A stretch of 64,000 nt of DNA from NCBI GenBank assembly GCA_973895155.1, contig OZ316893.1:23932001-23996000 (forward strand), in the 5' to 3' direction. Of this stretch, positions 47,294 to 58,900 are shown one piece after another. The notes under the pieces were generated by a model, which did not search any database, was not told where the DNA came from, and saw only the letters and a program-made list of their open reading frames with translations. A program made the translations under genes and the position numbers. This DNA is from Marsupella aquatica. Lineage: Eukaryota; Marchantiophyta. Position 1 is the stretch's first letter, and each line of letters opens with the position of its first letter.

Positions 47294-50200
47294 ATGGTGG
47301 AGGTCCATGTAAGCAACATACCATTCTCGTCAACTGAGAGTGATGTCACGACACTACTGGAGACTTGGTTTGAGAGAGGTTCCATCATATCTTGTGACTT
47401 GAAACGAGATGCCCTAACATTGCAGCACAAGGGGTATGGGTTTGTGACATTTTCGGACCAAGAAAAAGCAGAAATTCTGCTTTGCTTGGCCAGAGAAGAT
47501 GATCATGAGTTCGTGCTTCAGAATCGTCCGTTAAAATTCGAACTATCAAACCGTGGATCGAGTTCCAAAAGCAAGGATAATGGTAAACAAGTCGAAGCTG
47601 GTCGATTATCTATTGGAATATTTGATCGCTTTGATCTCACGGCCCTCTGGCAATCAGATGATGATGTGAAGTTGGAGTACGACCTGCCAAACCGGAAGTT
47701 CGCTTTACTTGTTGACGTTGAGAGAGATTCAAGACTGAGACATTACAAACTGGAATTCCACTACAAACATATTTTTGACATATATTCAGCCTTGACAACT
47801 GTGAACGAGGGTGTTGGGATGCTGCTTGAGGTTTGGGCCTGAACCTACTCAATATGGTTATTTCCACTCTTTCTTCCGGATATCATAGTGCAGTGCTTCC
47901 ACAGACTATTTTCTCCAATCCTTCCCCCGTCATTTTTGTAATGTTCTTGGATTTGAGTGAATTTATTAGTTATTGGAGAATTTTACATGAGCTTTCTGAA
48001 ATTGCTGCTTCGAAATAATTGTCCTTTCCGCTTTCGAGGGAATGAATCGATGGTGAACCACATGTTGCAACCGTTGGCTGAAATCAATTATTGTGCTGTG
48101 TAGCTTCTAAACCCACCTCTAGTTTACAAGCGGATGGATGAAACCGATATCTGGCACCAAGAAGATCCACATCTTTCTGAAATAACTGATGTCATGCTGC
48201 TCTTGAGTAGCCTCTCCAATTCTGAGAACCAAGGGCGGTGGGTTCGGACCGTTGATTTCACACGTTGTTGCGGCATCGGACATTCTCTTGCATACCTGCT
48301 TGAGTTCCCCTTCTGGAACGACAAAGCCCTTGCTGACGTATTGAAGGAATTGAGCAGGGGCCTAAAGATCCCTGCAAGACCTGTACGAGTGACGGTGAAG
48401 GCATCAAGGTCTACCTTGCCAGCACTAATGCTTGTGCCGATACTTACTTTTCCACATACTCACTTGATATCTTTCAAGCTTTTATTCAAGCTGAATCATC
48501 TTGTACAAGTTGGGAGTTTACTTAGATATCACTTAAGTGATGAATTTTGCAAACTTCTATCACAAACACCTACAGAGCAGTCACTCTGGGTGATGCAGGA
48601 AGTTCTGTACTCAGAAAGGACAGTACACAATCCTCTGAGGTGGTTTAAGGAAGCTTTGAAAAGATTTGACAATGCAGCACAGGGATTTCCAAGCTCATCT
48701 TTGATCAGCCTCGAAGAAGGCCTTATTTGGGTCTATCGCCTTCTCATAACTCCTACAAAAGTTTACTGCATGGGCCCTGAAGTTGAAATATCAAATCGTG
48801 TTACAAGGGAATACAAGAATGTGCTCGATAACTTTCTTCGTGTCTCATTTGTCGATGAGGACTGGGAGACTCTCCCACCGGCTGCAGTTTGTCTCACTAA
48901 TTCAGAGAGGACTTTAGCAGGCTTTCAGGTTGGTAGGTCTGACATCCACGATAGAATTCTGAAAGTCTTGACAGACGGGTTTTCAATCGGTGGAAAGCAG
49001 TATGAGTTTCTTGCTTTCTCTTCAAGCCAGCTTAGAGAACAATCCGTCTGGATGTTTGCCTCTGAGGATCCAGTGACCGCTGCAAGCATAAGGTCCTGGA
49101 TGGGAGACTTCTTGGAGATAAGAAACGTTGCCAAGTGTGCAGCAAGAATGGGACAATGTTTTTCATCATCGACAAAGACTCTCGCTGTTTCCCCCCATGA
49201 GGTGGAGCATCTTAGTGATATTACACTGCAGGTTGGGCCTGATAAATATTGTTTTTCCGATGGTATTGGGCAAATATCTCAGTCATTTGCTAGTGTGGTT
49301 GCAGCAAGATGTGGCTGCAGAAAGACATTTGGCAGATCGCCTTCAGCGTTCCAGATTCGTTATGGTGGATATAAGGGAGTTGTTGCTGTCAATCCTAGGT
49401 CTCAGTACAAGCTGTCGTTAAGGCCAAGCATGAAAAAGTTTGAATCAACTCACAACTACCTTGAGGTCATTGGTTGGACAAAGCCATTGCCATGCTATCT
49501 GAATCGGCAAATAATCACATTGCTATCCACTCTTAGGGTACAAGATTCTGTCTTTGAGGAGATGCAACAAACCATGGTGTCAAAGCTTAATGGACTTCTG
49601 GAGAACATCGGCACCGCAATGGAGGTGTTACAGGCTACTGGTACCGGTCCGTCTCATGCTGTGACTCTGGAAATGCTAAAATCAGGATATCACCCTGATT
49701 CGGAGCCTTATTTGCTGGGATTACTAAAATCTTTTCGGGCGTCTCAGCTGGCACGCGTTCGGTCCAAATCGAGGATACTCGTACCAAAGGGGAGATGCTT
49801 GATGGGTTGTCTGGATGAAACTGCCCTGCTAGCCTACGGGGAAGTCTTTCTGCAAGTATCTTCCAATCTTGGACGAAAAAGCTTTGTGGACGATGGATTA
49901 GACGGTTTCAGGAGTTTGAATGACATCGACAATGGTAGTTATGTGGTGATAGGTCCAGTTGTGGTTGCCAAAAATCCTTGCCTCCACCCTGGTGACATCC
50001 GTGTGTTGAGAGCAGTGAATATTCCGCAGTTGGGTCACATGGTTGACTGTGTTGTTTTCCCTCAGCGTGGTCCCAGGTGAGAAACAACTGCTGTCTCGTT
50101 AGGCATACAATGAATTTACTAGATTTCGTATGATTTGAGTTGAAGTGAGCATCCCAGTCATATGCAAACTTTCAGAAGCACAGGTCACTTCGTAGGAAAG

Positions 50201-51837
50201 ACCAGTGGTTCTCTGCTTGTACAGTCGATCCTTCTCGTGTTTGGGGAACTTCTTGTTGGCTTTTCCAACGAAGCATGAAGCTCCCTTTGTTATGCATAGG
50301 GGTGGAAGAAACATCTGGACAGGAACTCTTAGCCAGACAAAATTGTTAGTTTAGTAAAAAATCTCCTTTCGATTACTTTTTGAAGGTTTTCTTTGTAGGA
50401 TGAAAACACTACTAAAACCAAAGTCCATCAAAATTGTCTGAAAGGAATTTTGTTGGAACTAAAAACCTCGTGACACTCGTGGCTTGAAAGTTATGTCGAA
50501 CGCATTCACCGAACTTTAGAGATCTGTATTTCAATTACGTGCTTGGATTGCAGGCCTCATCCAAATGAATGCTCTGGAAGCGATCTGGATGGGGATCTCT
50601 ACTTCGTGACCTGGGATCCATTGTTAATTCCACCAACAACAGATGTGCCCATGAGCTATACACCAGCAAGGACCCAAGAACTTAATCGGAATGTCACTAC
50701 TAAGGTCTGTTCCACAACCTAGTGTTTCGCAATGCAGTTCAATGGAACTGCATTGCTGTGACTGGTTTAATCATGGATTCATAATCTAGGAAGCTTACTT
50801 GCAAACTTGAATGTACACGAACACAGTTTCTAGGATAAGGCTAGTTTTCTCAGTAGCTTGATGAGCACATAAAACTGTTTTTCTCAATAGATGGAAGAGA
50901 AAGTTTTCCTAGCTCGAGGCAAGGAAACCACAAACATTTGTTTCGTAGGTGTCGAAGACTTACGGTAGGGCTGTGATTGCTTCTGATATTGACAAAGAAG
51001 GTGGTTTTTCAGGACATCCAAGAATTCTTCATCCAGTATATGATCAACGACTCCTTGGGAATCATCGCCAATGCTCATACTGCCCTTGCCGACAGTAGTG
51101 AAGATATGGCTCGTGATCCAAAATGTCTCGAACTTGCACGATTATTCTCAGTAGCTGTCGACTTCCCGAAGACGGGAGAGGCAGCTGTGATTCCCCGTGA
51201 ATTACGGCCGCAAATGTATCCTGATTTCATGGGAAAGGTGAGGTACATGACCTACGAATCTGAGAAGATACTGGGAAAGCTTTACCGCTCTCTCTCCCCT
51301 CTCATGCACGCATCTAATACCAACTTCACAAAGGCAGAAATTGGGGGCTTTTTTGACGAGGACCTGATACTGGAGGGAAACAGCTTCAGAGAATATTTAG
51401 ATGCAGCGTGGAAGCTAAAAATGTGCTATGACATGAAGCTTTTAAGTTTAATGGACCAATACGATATCAAGACTGAGATGGAGGCAATCAGTGGGAACTT
51501 TTCAAGTCCATCGAAGTACTTCATGAGGCGCCAATCAGAGGTGAAGGATAGGATACGCATGGCAGTCAACTCTTTGCAGAAGGAGGCAAGAAGCTGGTTC
51601 AAAAGTGGATATCATTCTCCCGAGGGTTATGAGATAGATGAAAGCATAGAACTGACTGAATGGGAGAAACTGGCCAAAGCATCAGCTTGGTATTACGTCA
51701 CTTATCATCCAGACTATGTGTCCAGGGAAGGAATTGCCAAAGGCAAACACAAGAATCTTACACTGATTAGCTTTCCCTGGGCAGTTCATGAGACACTTTT
51801 AGCTATTAAGAAATCCAGGTCAGAAGCTCGTAGTTGA
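47294..51837 (+). CDS. RDR1: RNA-dependent RNA polymerase, RDR1/RDR2 clade
   Basis: Family role: makes double-stranded RNA from single-stranded templates for Dicer-dependent small-RNA pathways. Exons 47294-47830, 48104-50076, 50554-50704 and 51013-51837 have GT-AG introns and matching phases, giving 1161 residues, close to plant RDR1/RDR2. Visible parts: an N-terminal RRM-like fold (VHVSNI, then GYGFVTF, residues about 1-80), DGIGQIS near 565, SAFQIRYGGYKGVVAV near 590, KNPCLHPGDIRVL before exon 3, and catalytic DLDGD at 847-851. The C-terminal domain ends with SAWYYVTYHPDY and a short basic tail. The start is the ATG at 47294. Exon 2 begins at 48104 (LLNPPLVYKRM), which restores the family motif. 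From memory, wording such as SNRV, NDSLGIIANAHTA and VDFPKTG is nearer RDR1 than RDR2, so the symbol is a clade-level guess. No break is seen. Confidence 0.93.
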
Positions 51838-53450
51838 TCTAGTCAACAGAAGCCACGTAACTTGGTAAAATCACCTTGTTCATTTAGCGATGGCCAACTT
51901 TCTGGTACCGATGGAAAGCCTATCGAAAGAGCTTTGTAATGGTACCTAATTATTTCCAATAGAGCTGTGTAGGCCGAGAAATGCCCGGTCAAAGTTTAGG
52001 CTGCCATGGCTTGGAACAAAATCTGTATCGAGCCGGTTTGAAAAGGACAGGAAGTGGGGCATGGGAGGGGAATAGTCCCCCGAGTTGGGGTTACATGACT
52101 CGAAATTTATACACAGAAGGTTACGACATGGACGGGTTGTAATTGGGACTGGAATGGCAAAATAGAATTGAGAGCTGGTGACAGAAAATGGGAGCAATGG
52201 AGGAGAAATAACCAAACATCTCCCCTGAACCGACTACGTCCTCCACTCTGACATGTCAGCGGCCTGGCACGAGCTATGCTGATAGCACATGGATCACAGA
52301 GCTTTGTAAATAGAGCGGTAAGCAGATCATTGGAGGAAAACCCATCTTTCAGAGAGATTTGTAAATAGTGTTGATAGGCAGCCAGCCCGCAGCCAGCTCA
52401 TCCTGAGCTCCATTTCACAATGTGTGTCTCTGCTTTTATGCTCGTAATGAGACGAATTTTGGGATCGTGTGTCTCGGGTTTATTGCAGAATTTCCGCCGT
52501 GGCTCTAGTGATGGAGAAAAATGTTCTGATCATTTCCTCTGGGTTTGTTGATTCGACTGTTAGTTTGGAAAAATCGTCAAGGAGGTAACGTTGTATTGAT
52601 GAAACTCGCAACAGAAATCTCTGTGGTCGCTCGGCTGATACTTTCCCGTCTTATCGTTGGAATGAAATTCTGAGGGAGCAAGAGCTTTTTGCCAAGTTCA
52701 ATTGGAAGATTTCTTGTCATGTTGTTGCTCTATCTTGTTGTTACTTAGTTCGGCGATACAGTCCGCCAAACGCTGAATACTGTGGTTTCATCCCTCCACA
52801 TGGAAACGGATTGTGCAAGCCTGGTGCCATCCATTCCCTGATTGGTTGCTTATCAAGAGTCAATTCTGCACGGCAGTATGATCTAGAGTAACGTATTTGA
52901 TGATGAGAAACAGCCTTTACCATGTCCACCATTCCTTTTCTTCTCAGGTTCACAGTTCTTGCCATCCCGCAGGCCATCCTCCTTTGACATGCACGGACCA
53001 GGTTCTGGACAAACGGAATTAAATGCGACAAACGGTCTCATAAATCACCAAATTCTCAATACGAATTGGGATCTTCCTCTCTAGGATACCATTCTACACA
53101 CCTCTTGCTGGTCCAATCCATTTATCTCAAGGCGCTCACATGCTTTGGATCTGAAGGAGTGTCTCCGCTCTCACTGCAAAGTTCACTGTGTGGAAAAGTA
53201 CCAACAGCGCAAAGTGAAGTTAGAGGAAGACGAAATCTTGCAAGGAAAAGTAAAATTTCACCTGATTTCATTTCATGTACCAGCTTTGGCCGTATGACTG
53301 TAGAAGACAGTCAATTTGTAAATTGAAGCCTTTGCAACAATGGAGCAGACGCCCAAATCAAGGAGGGAGTAATAATTGAACTAAAACGTAAGACTTTAAA
53401 ACAGGCATAACCGTTCCTCCGCTGAATTTCTTCTCCTGCATAGCATGGAC
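51838..53450. other. 3' flank of the RDR gene; no gene seen
   Basis: This begins with the likely RDR 3' untranslated region. Short frames on both strands have no features. I could not place a polyadenylation signal with confidence. Confidence 0.45.
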
Positions 53451-53502
53451 AGAAGAGAAGAGAAGAGAAGAGAAGAGAAGAGAAGAGAAGAGAAGAGAAG
53501 AG
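53451..53502 (+). repeat. (AGAAG)10 microsatellite
   Basis: Ten uninterrupted copies of AGAAG followed by AG. It should be length-variable between individuals. Confidence 0.97.
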
Positions 53503-53819
53503 CTGGAAGGAATAATGTGCAGATTTCGCATGGGAAGGGATATGGTCAAGTTAGAAAGCCGGCAAGGATCAGAGGATGTGGATCACAAATGAACGAAAGA
53601 AAAGCCTCGGTGAAAGGGGTTACACTGATCGGAGCAGGTTGAATACATTAGACATGAAGAGAACTAGATGCAACGATTTCAGGCATTCAAACCCCATCTT
53701 CCTCTTCAAACTCTTTTTTGCGTTAGTTACCACGTTTGGGTAGCTCAGAAGCAAAAGTTTTCTGAATGTGTTGAATTGTTTGTTGCATCTTTATGGGACT
53801 ACCAAATAGTGTTATTGAA

Positions 53820-55170
53820 GAGTGTTCAGCGCACATCCCTGTAATGGGCTTGACAGTTGGGATACCGCAAATTCAGCCGATTCAGAGGATCGCTCTGAGG
53901 AATGCTATTCAACTCACTCGAACAAACAGGCGGTAACCGGTCGCTACCTGAGGTGGAAGGTTGGCTTGGCTTATCAGAGGGTAGTTCAGAATCCACGACG
54001 AGCAATTCAGGAGTGGCTGACCTGAACAGATTCTGTGGTAGGAGCATCTTCAGAACATATGGAAGGTGCTCTGCTGGAAACTGGTGCTGTCCATTGAAAG
54101 AATATAATGCTCGCCAGGTCATCTGCTAGATATGAGATGCTGGTAGGGGGAACATACTGAGTTGATTGTCTGTGGAGAAGAGTTTACCAGCGAGTTTTAG
54201 ATCCTAGTGGGAATCAGTTTGCTTCAGTGAAGGAGTAGTTTGGAGAACTTAACAATTTGGAAGTAAAAGTTTGTATCCTGGGCGGGAAGGCATTTCTGAC
54301 GAATTGGCGGGTCAATGAAACAGACTCGAATTGGAGGCTACTTGTCAGCATAATTGTGATTAATCAATCGGCGAGGACCGGACAATGGCGGATCTAAAGA
54401 TAGGATCTTGTCTTGCTTTGAAAATGCTCCTGGCTGCCTGCGAAGAGCTTCATCGAAATGTAACGATCTAGCCAGAGGATAACGAAGATTGCTCCACAAC
54501 ACAGTGGCAGAATGTGACGGAGGCTCTACAGATGTTCGTAGTGCACACATATTTTTAGTGCAAAGACTACAATCCTCTAGTGTGATGGGTTGATTTCTTG
54601 GGACAACGGAAAAATGGAATCCTAGAGATTGAAATGAATGATCGCCGGAGCCTGAGATGCAGTAGCATTATGATACATTTTCGGGAGTCAATTTGGATTT
54701 CTTCTTGCAATTCATGAAGAAGTATTTGTTGACAGAAATGCAACAGGAATGCGTGTGCCACCGACGAAACGGGATGTGAGCGACGCTTTAGGCAGCATTA
54801 ACCAGTTATCAGTTATCCTCGCTAATGACTGGTGCGGCCAATCACCAACAGTACTTGTTGGAATTGCGCTGGGAGTTGCGATCATGATGACCTTTCTAAC
54901 CATGACATCCCGGCAAGTGCCTGAAGCTGATCGACATCATTAACCAGAGACAATTTTGCTAAATGACCGATTGAGATGCTCACAGTCTACGTCACAAGCA
55001 CCTCACACAACCTGTGGACAATGTTGTGAATTGCCTGGTGCATCAAAGCGGTGGGGTTCACGATCAGCGTATCAGCAGCGTCAGGGAGCCATGGACGGAC
55101 CGGCAAGTCGACCATTCACTACGGTTGGCGTCGTTAAGGGCAGCCTTCCAACCTCGCCCACCGTAAGTTC
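53820..55170 (+). other. Possible 5' exons of the downstream coiled-coil gene
   Basis: Three stretches look exon-like but could not be joined securely. The frame through 53902-54033 (NSLEQTGGNRSLPEVEGWLG, Ser-rich after it) ends at a GTAGGAG donor in phase 1, compatible with the exon at 55938. At 54750-54943 a frame has SINQLSVILANDWCGQSPTV and a hydrophobic run IALGVAIMMTFLTM. At about 54987-55159 two frames stay open up to a strong GTAAGT donor. Any of these may instead be non-coding or a separate small gene. Confidence 0.3.
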
Positions 55171-55937
55171 CATCCCTGCTTCTCCCTGTAAAGCCGCCCG
55201 GAGAAAAGTTTAATTCCAATGTGTCTCTTTATCATGTCGGCGCGTCCGAAAGGGGCGGCGCTCTCAAACTCCCTTGAGAGCAAGGTCCAGGCTAGAAAGG
55301 AAATCAGGAGAGATCCTGAGTGTGCCTAGAGCTCTATCCGTTTCTGGTCCATCGCCTCATCTCCATATCCTGGAGCTCTTCGTGTTGAACCAAACAGATT
55401 CCTTTTGATCATCAGATTTGAGAATTTCAGCAAGAGGTGATGACACTGGCTAGGGGAAACACGTTTTGTAGGAAGCATGCCTTTGAACTGTAAACAATGG
55501 TCATGATTTACACTATCTTGAGCTCGGTTTACTCGTTCTTGATGCTCTTGTTGCTCAACATTTTGAACTTGAAAACAGTATAGCAAGCAAGCTTGGCCGA
55601 CTTTGAAGAAAAAAACAGGGGCAGAATCAAACCCCGCCCCATATATGGCGTAAGATTCTTTACTATGGAGAACTTTAGGGGTTCTGATATTGTTTCATAA
55701 AGTGAACTTTTCAGAGTCAATTTGGTACCTCTGCCTCTTAACATCCACAAGTTCAATCTTTGTGTGTCAGCCTGTTTCAGCATTTGTGATTCTTCTATTA
55801 TTACTGTTTGACTCTTTGACAATGAGAGTTAGGTCCTGGTTAAAATCATAGGTGCAAGAAGAGAGATTCCAATGCAGACAGAAAAAGTACGAAACGATCT
55901 CTGCTCAAGCAATCCTTCCTAATTTTCTTGCTAATAG
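55171..55937. other. Probable intron or intergenic spacer
   Basis: No exon-like frame is visible. T-rich stretches run up to the acceptor TTCTTGCTAATAG just before 55938. Confidence 0.4.
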
Positions 55938-58900
55938 AATTTATCAAGCATGGGCAGTTGAGGTTCGACCTAGCAGCTCTTCTGTTGATGTTGGACAGGT
56001 ATGCTACGCCAAGTTCAGGGGCAGTTGACCTCTGGAAGAAGTTAGCAAGGAAGGCTGAGTTGGAATTGAACCTTGAGGTAGACTGCCATCGTGCAGACAA
56101 TGCAAAGAACAATGCAACCATTCATCGAATCAGCCGAAGGTTCGACCTAGCTTCTGCAACAGAGCAGTCACCCCCATAATACGTTTAGTCTGTGGCAGGC
56201 TAGCAAGTTTGAAGGGGCATTGGGTGAGAAGGGATGGTAAAAACATTAAATGTGTGTGTGTTTTTTATCGAGAAAACTAATGAAGCATCACAAGATATCC
56301 ACACAGAAGGGATTGTCAACTGGTGATTCTGATTTTTTAATATTCTTTAAAATCATTGCAACTGGCAGTACGATTCTCCAGTTTCATGCCAGTCTTGCTA
56401 GGTATGCATGGCACTGAACTTTAAGCTAAAACCAGGTTGATACCCTTGGAGAAAGCGTATGGAAAGGCAAAGGAGGCTCTAAGACATCAGGAGAAAATTA
56501 TCAGCTTTCTGAAGGGTCAGCTGATGGCAGCCGATGAGGTTAGTTGATTACACTTCTACTCTAACAAACTAACAGTGTGAATGAATGTATCGATAAAGGA
56601 TCTAACTAGGCCGCAATATAGTACTGTGTGAAGTAGCTGAATATCTCAGAAGATATTCTTGCTGTGCCTTAGTATATTCACCCAAGGGTTTGTAGTCCCT
56701 TTCACAAGATGATTGTGTAACATGTTTGTAATGCGTAGAGAAAAAATCTGGAGATATCATACCTTCGTAGTCAAATCGAAACCTTCCAAAACAAGATGGC
56801 AGGAACCGTTCAGACGAACGAGCAGAAGGTACAACCTTGAAGTCAGTAACTGAGAGCTTAAAGTCAGGGAAAAGATTCTCAGACACGATCGCTCAAGACG
56901 ATGGTTTGTTGCGCTTGCTGATGTTGTGGCTTTTAAAGTAAGGGATAAATTTCGGTTGCTTGATCTGTCATCATATCGTAGAGGATAATGAGTGATCAGC
57001 TCTTACCTTGGAATCATCGCAGATATTACAGTTGCAGGAGGAGCTGCATCAGGCTAATTCACGAGCAGGGACTTTGCAAGCACAAATTACCGAAATCTAC
57101 AAGAATGTTGATGATGAACCTGACACAATGGATGGTTCTAGTACCAGAGCAGGCAGTCTTGCCAGCCCAAAAGATGGAATGGACGGCAAAAGGGATGTCC
57201 AACGACAAAACAAACAGAACCTGGGCTTGGGTGCAGTTGCAAAGATACACAAGATGCGTTTGTCCAAACAGTACATTGTGAGTAGCTAGAGCGTCCACTT
57301 CCATTTACTTTATTTTGCAACAACGAAAGAGCAACCCTTGGATCTAGACACTGAAGGTTTTCTTTTGTAACCAAGTAATCTCAATGTCATCTATCTGTTG
57401 TCCCCAAGCATGCAGAAAGAAAAACTGAGGGAAAGTGAGGAGGAAATTGTCCTTCTGGTTCAAGAAAATGACCGATTGAGGAAGCTGGCTCAAGATTCTG
57501 TTGGGAGAAGTAATAAGTTTCTGGATCTTGCACAAACCCTGAAAGCAGATCGCGACCTGACCATGGTAATCTTAACACCAATATCTACATTGCCGTGAAT
57601 CATGAATGTAATACAAATAACGGCTGTGTAGCATGCTTGTACGACAGTTGTGACCATCTGACGAATTACACAAAAAAGTGGGCCCTGTTGTCTGTTGCGA
57701 GAGAGTTGAGAGTCGGTGGTTTGATTTGAGGTAGTCAATCTAACACCGGTTTCTGATCGGAGCTTTGGTACTTCAGCTATTTGAGGATTATCGTCATTTG
57801 CTGCTTGATTCTATACCGAGGAGTCATTATGTCTTCAATGTGAGGGTGCAAACCAAAATGGGGATGAGAGTTTTGCCCCACTTACATCAGAAATCAATTA
57901 CTCAGCTCATTAGTCGTCTTTTGTAGATCACGGATTTTGATTTCTCTCTGGTTAGTCCCGTGTATTTGCTCGACAAAGGTCTTATATTCACTTCTGATTG
58001 AGAGAAGCCTTTGTACATTGTTAGTTGGATGGCCCGATTGGGCTCATGTGGACATGAAATTCACTCAAACCTTTTGTAGATTCTTTTCTAAAGAAGCCGA
58101 AGAAGTTCTATATATTTGGATTTTCAAGGAAATCATTGCCAAGTAGTCTTCTATTCTCTCTCTAGTATGAATTAAACAGATCCAAAACATTCGAAGCAGA
58201 ATGTTTCAGTGGGAAAATGGCTGCCCTTGACCCGGAAACGCTGAGTCTGTGCAGTCTCGACTCCAAGCGACAGAAGATGTTGTGAAGTCCTTGGAAGCTT
58301 TGAAAGATTTGGTCGATTCCTATTTGAAGACCTCCTCTCCCAGGCTTGGGAATTTTCTTCCTGGGCCGCACTTCAATAAACAACAAAAAAGACAAGAACC
58401 ACCACCAAGCAAAAAGAAGACAGAGGAGGACTTGCAACTTGAGGCAACCGGCCTTGCAACAATGAAGACAGGGTGTCATGCAAAAAATACTTGTCGTCAT
58501 GATGAGGTGGGGGCCGGTGCTCAGAGCATAGGAGAGTCTCTCGTGAAGAAGCTCCAAGATGTATTCCAGATGCTTGCTTACAAGGTTTGGGCAAAATTCT
58601 CTCAATCATTTGAAGTAGAGTTTCATCATGCAAGCTGATCTTTTGCGGACAGTCTCTGAAACGATCACTCTTGTATCTGTAAGAATCAAAACTGAAATGT
58701 AGAGAAAAGAGTGCAAGTCTGCTAAGTTGATGTGGCACCAATTCCTAACTGATGCAGGTCGAGACAGCAAACCAAACTGCTACGAGTGTCAAGAAAGAGG
58801 GTGAAAAAATTCGTCTTACCATGCTAGAGGCTTTTCAAGAACTGAGGGGCCAAAAAGGTTCAAAGTTAAATACCGCAGATGACGTTGCGCTTGGAGTTTT

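Noticed and set aside
47831-47842. In-frame stop shortly after LLE in RDR exon 1, as a possible truncating mutation
   Set aside because: It lies in the intron. The donor GTTTGG directly follows GAG at 47830, and splicing to 48104 restores the family sequence.
48134-50080. 648-codon frame taken as a complete RDR gene starting at its first ATG
   Set aside because: The family needs the RRM-like N-terminus at 47294-47830 and the DLDGD motif in the next exon. The exon really begins at 48104 after TGTGTAG and ends at 50076.
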